Below, in pieces: positions 16,967 through 25,557 of a stretch of 37,721 nt of DNA. Each line of letters begins with the position of its first letter. Position 1 is the first letter of the stretch. Source of the DNA: an uncultured Eubacteriales bacterium (GTDB taxonomy: Bacteria; Bacillota; Clostridia; Saccharofermentanales; Saccharofermentanaceae); contig ONFC01000003.1 of NCBI GenBank assembly GCA_900317035.1, positions 1 through 37,721 on the forward strand, in the 5' to 3' direction. The position numbers and the translations under genes are program-made. The notes beneath the pieces are model-generated. The model did no database searches. It was not told the DNA's origin and worked only from the letters and a program-made list of their open reading frames with translations.

Positions 16967-17082
16967 TACGCTGCGTCTACCTCTGCTGTCAAAACCAAGT
17001 TGCTGTTAATGCTGTCTTTTCTGTCGTTCAAGTCTGTCTATTCTTATTTATTTAGTAATTGCATGCGACAATATATCAGACG

Positions 17083-17110
17083 GAAAAAGCCGCGTCAAGC
17101 GGCTTTTTTC
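17083..17110 (-). terminator. intrinsic terminator after rmuC
   Basis: An 11-base-pair stem (GAAAAAGCCGC / GCGGCTTTTTTC) with a five-base loop. On the minus strand it is followed by the T-run that forms part of the stem. It lies 67 bases past the rmuC stop and would insulate the glycosyltransferase gene downstream. Confidence 0.8.
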
Positions 17111-17176
17111 CTGATTTCTTCGTCAAATTATCCAAATTTTGCTTAAATCCGGCAAATGTTAGAAATTCTCCCCTTA

Positions 17177-18541
17177 TTATTCATAGTTTGTCATGCCATC
17201 GGAAAGGTAAAGATCGTCATCCAGTTCCGTGATATTCTTCAGTGCGCGGTTGACGGCATTCGTTCTAGTCGTGCGGAGCGTGTCGAGATTATTCGTCGCT
17301 GCCTCCAGGCTCTTCTTCACCTTCTCGAGCGCCTCCTCATACTTGCCAAACTCCTTCTTTACAGCGCCCAGTGTTCTCTCGATCTCATGAGACTTCTTCT
17401 CGATCGCCAGCGCCTGGAAATAATTCGTGACAGTACTCAGGATCGCCATGAGGGTATAAGGGCCCGCCACTGTAACATGCAGCTGGTTCAGTTCTTCCAG
17501 AAGATCCAGGTTAACGATCTCGGAATACATTCCTTCAAAAGGCACAAACAGGATCGCATATGGCGTCGTATCCGGGACACTGATGTACTTCTCCGCGATC
17601 GACTTCGCGTCTTCCCTAATCGCCATCCCGAATTCCTTCTTTGCTCTCGCAATCAGGTCCTTCTCCCCGGAGTCGTATGCCTGTAACAGTGTTTCATATC
17701 GGTCCAGATGGCACTTCGAGTCGATCGGAAGATAGAAAAAACCATTCCCTTCTCTGGTCGGCATCTTAATGGCGATCTCGACGTGCTCTGAAGATCCGGG
17801 CTTGGTCGGCACCTCGACGTCATACTGCTGAGGCGTAAGAACATCAGCGATGATCTGTTTTAACTGGACCTCTCCGAGGATGCCTCGTGTTTTTACACCG
17901 TTCAAAGTCTTTTCCAGGCTTCCGACCTGGTTAGAAATACCCTTAAGCTCTCCCATCGTCTTCTGAAGCTCCGTCATCTGCGTCAGAACGCCTTTGAAGC
18001 TTTTCTCAAACTGCTCGTTCAGCGTCTTATCCAGTTTTTCATTTACCGTTTCACGGATCTTCTCGATCTGCTGGTTATTCTCTGTCCGCATGCGGGTAAA
18101 GTCCTCATGGAACGTCTCCGTCAGCTTGGAGATACGGGTCTCCATTGACTTATTCAGTGTATCCAGGCCATTGGTCAGTATCTTCGTATTCCCTTCCAAG
18201 ACAGCGGAATTCTGCTCCTTATCCGCCTTCAGCACAGCAACGATGCTGTTGTTCATGGAATCAAACTTCTGCGCATACAGGCGGTTGCTGAGATTACTCA
18301 TCTCCTCATTATGGCGTCTCGTCGCCTCCTGCCGGTCGTTCTCCACACGCGTCAGCGTCGTCTCCATAGAGGCGATCCTCTGGTCGATCACTTTACTTAA
18401 CTGATCGGTCATCTTCGACGGATCTTCTGTCTGCCGGGAAGCCAGAATATGTACTCCTGCATATGTACGCAGAAGAAGGAATGCTGCGATCAGAACTACG
18501 ATCAGCACAACGGAACAAAGAATTAAAACCGCAATATCCAT
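17177..18541 (-). CDS. rmuC: DNA recombination protein RmuC homolog
   Basis: A 454-residue protein with an N-terminal membrane anchor (MDIAVLILCSVVLIVVLIAA), a long coiled-coil stalk (about 50-200) and the RmuC domain. The conserved core is visible: GILGEVQLKQII, then FFYLPIDSKCHLDRYE with the nuclease-like Asp/Lys, and YAILFVPFEGMYSEI. RmuC limits inversions between short repeats and has been tied to DNA-end processing; the domain belongs to the PD-(D/E)XK nuclease superfamily. The start is the ATG preceded by GGAGG at five bases; the frame is open further upstream but with non-coding character. It lies 208 bases after the hemolysin III gene. Confidence 0.88.
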   Translation of the reverse strand: MDIAVLILCSVVLIVVLIAAFLLLRTYAGVHILASRQTEDPSKMTDQLSKVIDQRIASMETTLTRVENDRQEATRRHNEEMSNLSNRLYAQKFDSMNNSIVAVLKADKEQNSAVLEGNTKILTNGLDTLNKSMETRISKLTETFHEDFTRMRTENNQQIEKIRETVNEKLDKTLNEQFEKSFKGVLTQMTELQKTMGELKGISNQVGSLEKTLNGVKTRGILGEVQLKQIIADVLTPQQYDVEVPTKPGSSEHVEIAIKMPTREGNGFFYLPIDSKCHLDRYETLLQAYDSGEKDLIARAKKEFGMAIREDAKSIAEKYISVPDTTPYAILFVPFEGMYSEIVNLDLLEELNQLHVTVAGPYTLMAILSTVTNYFQALAIEKKSHEIERTLGAVKKEFGKYEEALEKVKKSLEAATNNLDTLRTTRTNAVNRALKNITELDDDLYLSDGMTNYE

Positions 18542-18671
18542 ACTTACCTCCATCGCCAGGCCTCCCGGCTGTTGTGAAAGTGAAATCCGCATGTAGCATT
18601 TTCGAAGGCTACTGCACACAACACCGGAAAGCCAGCTATGTCTCTTCGGCTCTAACGCCACTACGATATGG

Positions 18672-18680
18672 ATAATACCA
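18672..18680 (-). promoter_or_regulatory. extended -10 promoter for rmuC
   Basis: TGgTATTAT on the minus strand lies about 131 bases before the rmuC start. A perfect inverted repeat GTCCAA-TTAT-TTGGAC (18689-18704) sits just upstream, where a -35 or operator would be. Confidence 0.4.
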
Positions 18681-18749
18681 TCGGATCTGTCCAATTATTT
18701 GGACTGAAAACCACAAGTCCGGAAAAAGCAGAGATAGATCCTGATCCGG

Positions 18750-19421
18750 TCAATATACGAAAAGATATATACCGAACCACTGCGCTGCGGCACCCAGTAA
18801 AACAAAGATGTGCCAGATAAAGTGAGATCCCTTACGTCTCAGGCCAAAAGGGATCATTCCTATCGTATAAAGGATCCCACCGCCCAGAATAAACAAGAAC
18901 AGCAAAAAGTCGTTTCTAAACAGATCCGGAACGAAGATCAGTCCGCTCCAGCCGATCAGGAAATAAAGCGCATAGTGAAGCGGCTTAAACCGTGCCGGAC
19001 CGAAGATCCCGATACTGGTGATCCCCAGAGCGATCAGTCCCCACTGGATGCAGAACATGACGATACCTTTTGTATTGCCCCAGTACACGAGGCACATCGG
19101 TGCAAATGTCCCTCCGATAAGAAGGTAGATCGAACTGTAATCGAACCTCCTCCAGAGTTTCTTAACAAACATGCCATGTTTCCACGAATGGTACAGGCAG
19201 CTCATCGTGAAAAGAAGGATCAGGCAGATTCCGTAAAAGCAGGATGCCATAACTTTCATCGGTGTATCGGACCGTAAAAGCAGAAGGACAAAAGCCGCTA
19301 TGGATAAACCTGCACCTATACCATGTGTCACGGCATTCCCGATTTCTTCCAGCGCCGTCAGCTTCGGCGGTTCATTTTTCCGGTCGATCTCTTCCTTGCT
19401 TAGGTATCGAAAGCGCGGCAT
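18750..19421 (-). CDS. hemolysin III / PAQR-family membrane protein
   Basis: A 223-residue, seven-helix membrane protein. The family motifs are visible: ...EEIGNAVTHGIGAGLS near 25-40 (Asn, His), TMSCLYHSWKHG (Ser, His), and HFIWHIFVLLGAAAQW near the C-terminus (paired His). These are the putative metal ligands of the HlyIII/PAQR superfamily, thought to be hydrolases related to ceramidases. The name hemolysin comes from a Bacillus cereus protein, and most homologs are not known to be haemolytic. A GGGAGGG site precedes the ATG. Confidence 0.9.
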   Translation of the reverse strand: MPRFRYLSKEEIDRKNEPPKLTALEEIGNAVTHGIGAGLSIAAFVLLLLRSDTPMKVMASCFYGICLILLFTMSCLYHSWKHGMFVKKLWRRFDYSSIYLLIGGTFAPMCLVYWGNTKGIVMFCIQWGLIALGITSIGIFGPARFKPLHYALYFLIGWSGLIFVPDLFRNDFLLFLFILGGGILYTIGMIPFGLRRKGSHFIWHIFVLLGAAAQWFGIYLFVY

Positions 19422-19541
19422 CTTTGCCCTCCCTGCGAGATATTCAATGTTTCCATTCTATGCGTGAGGGACATCGTTTTCAAGATAAGGCAAGTGCTTT
19501 TACCGAGGTGTAAAAGCCCATATCTCCAGTAAATACAGGTA

Positions 19542-19570
19542 TTGAGAGAAACTTCGGGCTGTGATAAAAT
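19542..19570 (+). promoter_or_regulatory. promoter for the GGDEF sensor gene
   Basis: TTGAGA (19542-19547), a 17-base spacer, and TAAAAT (19565-19570) carrying a TGa extension. It lies 24 bases before the ATG at 19595, giving a very short leader with a GAGG site. Confidence 0.7.
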
Positions 19571-19594
19571 TTTTTATATATGTGAGGTAAAAAT

Positions 19595-21424
19595 ATGAAG
19601 ATATGCGCTTTCATCGGTGATATGTACCGTGATTATTCATCTGAACTCATTCTGGCCATACAGAAATGTGCGATCGAGCGCGGCCATAGTGTAGATGTTT
19701 TCGGTAACTGTTCTGTCCCGAGTGAAAACCCTCTTCATGCAGAAGGTCTGAAAAAGATCCTTTCTCTTCCGAATTATTCTGATTACGACGGTATTATCGT
19801 TTGTTCGGATACACTCCATCATGCCGGACTGAATTATGAGCTTCTCGAGAACCTCACCTCCGCTTCGGATCTTCCTCCGGTCGTAAGCGTACGTGCCGAA
19901 GAATCCGGGTTTTATTCGGTGGTTCCGGACAACCGGCAGATCATGTATGAAATCTCGCAATATGTCATCGGCAAAATCAAAAGCGACGATATCGGATTCG
20001 TTACAGGAAGAGATGATCTCCGTGACTCTCTTGAGCGTCTGGCCGGTTTCGAAGACGCCATGGAAGAAGCAGGCTATACGGTCAGAAAAGACATGATCTT
20101 CCATGGTAATTACTGGACAAATCAGGGACCGGAGACTGCAGATTTCTTCATTAAGGAGGACGGAACACTTCCTCAGGCCATCATCTGTTCAAATGACTAT
20201 ATGGCGATCGCGCTTACAGATGAGCTTATAAAGCGCGGATACTCCGTGCCGAGAGACACCCTGATCACCGGTGTAGATAATCTGGATGCATCGAGCGCGC
20301 ATGTCCCGTCCATTACTACTTCCGATATTCCGGAGACAGTTCTCGGAAAGACAGCGATCGATTGTCTGGAAAGGATCAATGCCGGAGAGGATGTAGATAT
20401 CTGCACGACTGTTCCTGGAAGAATGATCTACCGTGAAAGCACCGGTGATGATATGTCTGCCCGGGATATTGATGAGATGCACCGCCGTCTGGATGCGATC
20501 CAGAGAAACTATTACGATAAGACTCGCGCGTTTGTCCTTCTCAGTTCCGATTATGAGGATGTTCTTTCCTACGATACACTAGTGGATTACACTCTTGGGA
20601 ATCTGGACAGCTACGGTCTATTCAGCAGGATCCTCTTATGTGAGTACTGCGAAAATGACAGGAGACTGACAGGTTTCTGCGAGAACGGAAAAAAGACCCG
20701 TACGAATATCAGTTTCCCGAGTAGCCGCCTTTTCCCCGAGGAATTCGATACATCTGAGCCCAGACTTACGATATTCCTGCCGATCTTCTATAAGAGTGAG
20801 GTTTACGGGTATGCTGCGTTCAGGCTCCAATCGGACGTCAAATATATCCTCGATGAAAAGATGGAATTCACCATGGTACTGCTCGGGCAGACGTTGAACC
20901 GTCTAAGGCTATACGATAAGCTCTTTGAGGTAAACAACATCAAGGATCTGTATATCCGGGATGCGCTGACCGGACTTCTGAACCGCCGCGGTTTCGAGCA
21001 GGAGATCGCAAAATTCTTCACGAACGGTAAAGAAGCGGATTTTCCGATCGCTGTCGCCAGTATCGACATGGATGGGCTGAAAGAGATTAACGACAATCTC
21101 GGACATGCCGCAGGAGATGAGGCACTCAAAGGAATCGCCCACTGTCTTGAATCGGTTCTTAAGGAAGGCGAGATCGCTGCACGAATGGGCGGCGATGAAT
21201 TTGAAGCAGTCCTCGTACTGAACAGTTCCGCACGTATCGGTCAGTTTATCCGCAGTTTCCGAAGTGCCATTAAAAAGGCAAATGCCGAAAACAATGCGGA
21301 ATTCACCTTGAGCGCCAGTATCGGCACCTGTGAGGCCACAAACTGGGAGACGCTGATGGAATGCATGAATAAAGCCGACAAGATCATGTACATCGAAAAG
21401 AAGACGAAGAAGCACCGCACCTGA
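19595..21424 (+). CDS. LacI-type ligand sensor fused to a GGDEF diguanylate cyclase
   Basis: A 609-residue protein. Residues 1-285 form a LacI/GalR-type periplasmic-binding fold (KICAFIGDM, YDGIIVCSD, AIICSNDYMAIAL, ITGVDNLDASS, a PSITTSDIP hinge). There is no DNA-binding helix-turn-helix, signal peptide or membrane segment, so it should sense a ligand in the cytoplasm. A middle region (about 300-430) may be GAF-like. The GGDEF domain starts at DALTGLLNRRGFE (456) and has IDMDGLKEIND and GGDEF at 532-536, so it is probably an active diguanylate cyclase. The inhibitory RxxD site is replaced by KEGE. The ligand is unknown; a sugar is likely from the fold. A 71-base gap separates it from the next gene on the same strand. 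Confidence 0.88.
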   Translation: MKICAFIGDMYRDYSSELILAIQKCAIERGHSVDVFGNCSVPSENPLHAEGLKKILSLPNYSDYDGIIVCSDTLHHAGLNYELLENLTSASDLPPVVSVRAEESGFYSVVPDNRQIMYEISQYVIGKIKSDDIGFVTGRDDLRDSLERLAGFEDAMEEAGYTVRKDMIFHGNYWTNQGPETADFFIKEDGTLPQAIICSNDYMAIALTDELIKRGYSVPRDTLITGVDNLDASSAHVPSITTSDIPETVLGKTAIDCLERINAGEDVDICTTVPGRMIYRESTGDDMSARDIDEMHRRLDAIQRNYYDKTRAFVLLSSDYEDVLSYDTLVDYTLGNLDSYGLFSRILLCEYCENDRRLTGFCENGKKTRTNISFPSSRLFPEEFDTSEPRLTIFLPIFYKSEVYGYAAFRLQSDVKYILDEKMEFTMVLLGQTLNRLRLYDKLFEVNNIKDLYIRDALTGLLNRRGFEQEIAKFFTNGKEADFPIAVASIDMDGLKEINDNLGHAAGDEALKGIAHCLESVLKEGEIAARMGGDEFEAVLVLNSSARIGQFIRSFRSAIKKANAENNAEFTLSASIGTCEATNWETLMECMNKADKIMYIEKKTKKHRT

Positions 21425-21495
21425 TCTCCTTTCTCTGTAACAGGTTTTCTTCTTCATGTATAAATGCTTTTGTAATCACTGACGGAGGCGCTGTA

Positions 21496-24378
21496 ATGGA
21501 GGAGAAAAAGCGATCATTTCTTTGGGATAATGCGAAAGGTCTTCTGATTTTTCTGGTCGTTTTCGGTCATTTCCTGTCTGGCAACACGAATCATTCCGGA
21601 GCTCTTTTAGTACTCACCGTCATCTATTCGTTTCATATGCCGGCGTTTGCTTTTATCTCCGGATTTTTCACAAGAGAAAAGTATGACTTCCGAAAACTTC
21701 TTACGGCCTATGTGATATTTAACGGGCTTTTCCTTTTTTACAGATTGTATGAGGATGGCTCTTTCACGCTGATCCAGCCCTACTATGTCTGCTGGTACCT
21801 GATCGCGCTTATTGTCTGGCGGTTTCTGACACCGCGCATCGCAAAGTTCCGCTTCACTCTTCCGGTCCTTCTGCTGGTTTCCCTGTTATGTGGTTTTTCA
21901 AGTGAAATAACAAACAACTTTGCCCTTGCCAGGATCCTTTCTTTCTGGCCGTTTTTCATGAGCGGATATCTTCTTCAGAAAAAGGATATCAGCAAACTCC
22001 GGAAGAAGTATTCTCCGCTCTTTGGCCTGGCTTTCGGGCTGTTTTTTCTGGTGTCCATTATTCAGGGCTCCACACAATTCCACATCACTTCTGCCGATTA
22101 CACCATGATGCCCTATCCGGAACCTGCAAGTGTCTTTCTTCGTATAATCCTCTTCGCCTGTGCGGGATTTGCGATCCTCTCGATCCTTTTCAGCATGCCG
22201 GATAGTAAGATCCTGTTTATTTCGTCATGGGGCAGAAACTCCATGTCTATCTTTCTTCTCCACCGTTTCTTCACACTACTTGCCGGAAAGCTCTACCCCT
22301 CGAATATGCGGAGCATTGAGATCCTCGGTATCTCTTTTGTACTCTCCCTAGCTTTATGCTTTGTGCTTGGCAATGACCGGGTCGCATCTCTTCTGAACCG
22401 GCTTCTGTCTCCGTCAAAAAAGAGCGAGTCTCTCTGCAGAAATGCCATCGTGTCCCTTGTCGCATGTTCTATCGCTATCGTTGTGGTCGTCGATTCCGCG
22501 ATGCCGTTCCTTACATCTTCCCCGGAGCAGAAATCCGAGGATACGAAGATCAAGACAGACCCTATCTATCAGGTGATGTCGGACGGGCAGGAACAGGAGT
22601 TTGACCAGGCATTTAAGATCGTTTTTTCAGGAGATCTGATTCTTCTGGAAGATCAGGTCAAGCGCGGATATAGCGAGGAGAACGGCACTTATGATTTCCA
22701 TGACTGCTTCGAATATACGAAAGACGAGATCTCCTCGGCCGATCTTGCGATCGGTGTCCTGGAAGGCCCGCTTGTCGGAGATCCGTCCCTCTACTCAATC
22801 GGAAATTATGATGATGGAAAGATGCTTCGCATCGGTTTCCCGGATGCCTGGGCAGAGGCCATCAAAGATGCAGGATTCGATCTGGTCACGACCTCCAATA
22901 ATCACCTTCTTGATCGTGGAGAGGAATCTGCCTATCGAACCATCGATGTCCTGGAGGATCTCGGTCTTCCTTCCACAGGATCCTATAAAAGCCGGGAAGA
23001 CAAGGAGCGCCGCCATATCCACATCATCGAGCAGGATGGCCTTCGCATCGCAGTTCTTTCCTATACTTTCGGAACGAATTACTATAAGACATCGGAACTG
23101 ATGTCCGGAGATCTTTCCTACATTACGTCTTTCATCGTCGATCCTTCCGACCCGGATTATGAGAAAGTCAGAGCATCCGTGAAAGAAGATTTTGCTGCGG
23201 CAAAAGCACTTTCGCCGGACCTCATCCTCGTCCTCCCGCACATGGGCGAACAGTTCCTCGATGCACCGGATGAATTCCAGAAGACCTGGCACGATAACTT
23301 CGTAGAATTCGGCGCGGACATCATCCTCGGCGACCACACGCACTCCGTGCAGCCGTCCTTCCTCGAGGAAGCCGGCGGGAAGACCGTTTTTACCGCTTAC
23401 TGTCCCGGCAACTATGCGAATGTCTATCGGGAACATAACGGTGACGCATCCGCGCTGATCGAGGTCTATATCGACCGTGAGACCAAGCGCCCCATCGGCG
23501 GCGGAATTATCCCGATGTGGACCTCCTGCCCGATGAACGGGAATTACCGTGCCGTTCCGATCTACGATATCCTCACGGATCCTTCTCTTTCTTCAGCCTA
23601 TACCACCACGGACCTTGACCGTGTAAAAGAAGTACACGAACATATCACGGGAGTCATGCTGGATACACCTCTTTCCATGGACATGATCGAGCCTGTCTAT
23701 CACTTTGACGGAGATGGCTTCCTGCGTAAACAGTGCGATCCTCTAACGATATCTTCCGAACTGGAGGAAAGTGCTTTTCTAAAAGAGATCAGATCAAGGG
23801 ACTCCGTATGCTTCCTAGGTGACAGTATCACCTTCGGAACAAAGAACGGCGGTATCCCGTGGTACGAACCACTTCTTCCCGCTATCCCGGGAAAAGTTTC
23901 CAATACTTCCTACGGAGGGTGGACATCGAAAGATCTTCTCGAGCATAAAGAGGAGATCGGAAAAGCCTCTCTCTATGTCATCGCGATCGGAACCAATGAC
24001 GTAAGATATAACGATGCGAATAAGGGCGCGATCGATCCTGACGGATATATCCGTAACCTTCAGGAACTAAAGAAAACGATCCGCACTCTCGCGCCGGGTG
24101 CAAAGATCATCTTCATCGCACCATGGATCTCGACGGACGGAGATAAAGCCAGCCCGCTTACGATCGAAGAAGTGACGGAAAGACGCCTGTCTTACAGCAA
24201 GGCTCTTTCGGAATTCTGCAGCTCGGAAGGGGACATGTACATCGATCCGAATCCGTATATCGAAGAGAATCTTCTTCATACGACGCAGAGCTATTATCTT
24301 CTCGACTGGATCCATCCGAACCGCCGCCATGGCATCGCGATGTACTGTGAAGCGGTCCTTGCTTCAAGCATCTCCTGA
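21496..24378 (+). CDS. three-domain envelope protein: acyltransferase 3 / CapA / SGNH hydrolase
   Basis: A 960-residue protein. Residues 5-300 form a multi-pass acyltransferase-3 domain (WDNAKGLLIFLVVFGH, with the catalytic-type His, and SFHMPAFAFISG). A further membrane segment at about 313-335 would place the rest outside. Residues 373-640 form a CapA/PGA_cap-type metallophosphoesterase fold: SGDL (378-381), SNNHLLDRG (Asn 468, His 470), LPHMGEQ and GDHTH (612-616). Residues 769-955 form an SGNH/GDSL hydrolase: GDSI with Ser 777, GTND (832-835) and DWIH with Asp 937 and His 940. Acyltransferase-SGNH fusions are known for O-acetylation of surface glycans. The inserted CapA domain is unusual. 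A GGAGG site precedes the ATG. It ends two bases from the convergent MerR-type gene. Confidence 0.88.
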   Translation: MEEKKRSFLWDNAKGLLIFLVVFGHFLSGNTNHSGALLVLTVIYSFHMPAFAFISGFFTREKYDFRKLLTAYVIFNGLFLFYRLYEDGSFTLIQPYYVCWYLIALIVWRFLTPRIAKFRFTLPVLLLVSLLCGFSSEITNNFALARILSFWPFFMSGYLLQKKDISKLRKKYSPLFGLAFGLFFLVSIIQGSTQFHITSADYTMMPYPEPASVFLRIILFACAGFAILSILFSMPDSKILFISSWGRNSMSIFLLHRFFTLLAGKLYPSNMRSIEILGISFVLSLALCFVLGNDRVASLLNRLLSPSKKSESLCRNAIVSLVACSIAIVVVVDSAMPFLTSSPEQKSEDTKIKTDPIYQVMSDGQEQEFDQAFKIVFSGDLILLEDQVKRGYSEENGTYDFHDCFEYTKDEISSADLAIGVLEGPLVGDPSLYSIGNYDDGKMLRIGFPDAWAEAIKDAGFDLVTTSNNHLLDRGEESAYRTIDVLEDLGLPSTGSYKSREDKERRHIHIIEQDGLRIAVLSYTFGTNYYKTSELMSGDLSYITSFIVDPSDPDYEKVRASVKEDFAAAKALSPDLILVLPHMGEQFLDAPDEFQKTWHDNFVEFGADIILGDHTHSVQPSFLEEAGGKTVFTAYCPGNYANVYREHNGDASALIEVYIDRETKRPIGGGIIPMWTSCPMNGNYRAVPIYDILTDPSLSSAYTTTDLDRVKEVHEHITGVMLDTPLSMDMIEPVYHFDGDGFLRKQCDPLTISSELEESAFLKEIRSRDSVCFLGDSITFGTKNGGIPWYEPLLPAIPGKVSNTSYGGWTSKDLLEHKEEIGKASLYVIAIGTNDVRYNDANKGAIDPDGYIRNLQELKKTIRTLAPGAKIIFIAPWISTDGDKASPLTIEEVTERRLSYSKALSEFCSSEGDMYIDPNPYIEENLLHTTQSYYLLDWIHPNRRHGIAMYCEAVLASSIS

Positions 24379-24380
24379 CG

Positions 24381-25550
24381 TCAGCGGGAGCAGTGCAGGA
24401 AATGGTAATCTATGGTTAGGGTCAGTTCGCCCTCTTCCTCGATTTTTCTTTCAAAATACGACTTGATCTTACTGCCGTTTTTCAGGAAGAATTTCTCCTG
24501 CCCCTCAAAGGTCTCCTTCATGCGAAGGAGCATATCGTCCGCGCTATCAAAACGGAGTGAATTCTGAAGGGGCTGGATCTCGATTTTCCCGAAATACTTA
24601 CTGACCATCGATCGGAAATCATCCCTCGCTTTTTTCTGTTCAGAGATGGATCCTTCGATGAACGGCGCATCGATCCCGGCCTCTTTCATGGCCTCTTTGA
24701 AGTACAGATTCCAGGGGCTGACATTCGGCCCGTTTATGGAGAAGATACCGTCTTCTGCCAGGACCTGGCTTGCCCTGGCAATGAGAGTTTCCGGGTCTTT
24801 CAATTCATAAAAGAGATAGTGCGCTACGATGCGGCTGTATGTTTTTTCTTTCGCGATCTTCTTCCATGTGGAATCCTTCTCCAGATCCGCGAAAGTGAGA
24901 TCGATCTTCACACCGGCTGGCAGTTCTTTCTCGTTCTCGGAAAGATACTTCTCAAAGTCGTCCGCCCAGCTCCCGTGAACATCGTAAGCATAGATGCTGG
25001 TTCCCTCCGGAATGTCTTTCCAGTTATTTCTCCAGAGCTTGGAAAAACCGCAACCGAGATCGAGTACTTTCTCTTCTTTTTGGAGATGAAGGGAACGAAA
25101 GATCGTGACATACCAGTCCATCCCCGGAAGTGTATGCTGTACCGCCATCATGTGGTGCCTGTCGGCACTCTGGTCGATGGTCACGCTCTGCACGATCGAA
25201 GCTACATCGTCCCAGTCGGGAGTATCGTTGCTCTGCACCAGGGTCCTCTTGATGGCATCGATCACCATCTCGATACGGTAGCGCTGCTCTTCCATCTCTT
25301 TCAGCTGGATCTCAAGTGCCTCACGGATATCCTTCGCATCGCCGGAATCAAGATTATCACGGATCTCTTCGAGTGAGAATCCGATCTGCTTCAGCGCCAC
25401 GATCTTCTCCAGCACCTGAAGAGACGCCTCATCATAAAGGCGGTAGTTACCTTCGGAATATCCGGCAGGTTTTAGTAGTCCTTTTTCATCATAAAGGCGC
25501 ACCGCTTTCTGAGAGACTCCTGCTCTCTTCGCGATCTCGCCGGATGTCAT
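24381..25550 (-). CDS. MerR-family regulator fused to a SAM methyltransferase
   Basis: A 389-residue protein. Residues 1-70 are a MerR winged helix (SGEIAKRAGVSQKAVRLYDE, GNYRLYDE), followed by a coiled-coil dimerisation helix (about 75-105). Residues 145-330 are a class I methyltransferase with VLDLGCGFSKLW (162-173), YAYDVHG as the acidic motif, and LTFADLEKD. The start at 25550 is chosen because the HTH begins there and a GGGAAA sequence lies between the trxB stop and this ATG; an in-frame ATG at 25571 would overlap trxB by 14 bases and lacks a site. It is the last gene of the nrdD-trxB run. MerR-methyltransferase fusions exist in Clostridia but the substrate is not known to me. Confidence 0.82.
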   Translation of the reverse strand: MTSGEIAKRAGVSQKAVRLYDEKGLLKPAGYSEGNYRLYDEASLQVLEKIVALKQIGFSLEEIRDNLDSGDAKDIREALEIQLKEMEEQRYRIEMVIDAIKRTLVQSNDTPDWDDVASIVQSVTIDQSADRHHMMAVQHTLPGMDWYVTIFRSLHLQKEEKVLDLGCGFSKLWRNNWKDIPEGTSIYAYDVHGSWADDFEKYLSENEKELPAGVKIDLTFADLEKDSTWKKIAKEKTYSRIVAHYLFYELKDPETLIARASQVLAEDGIFSINGPNVSPWNLYFKEAMKEAGIDAPFIEGSISEQKKARDDFRSMVSKYFGKIEIQPLQNSLRFDSADDMLLRMKETFEGQEKFFLKNGSKIKSYFERKIEEEGELTLTIDYHFLHCSR

Positions 25551-25557
25551 TTTCCCG

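Noticed and set aside
18542-18694. Upstream extension of rmuC by about 50 residues
   Set aside because: The ATG at 18541 has a perfectly spaced GGAGG and starts directly with the membrane anchor; the upstream part contains the likely promoter.
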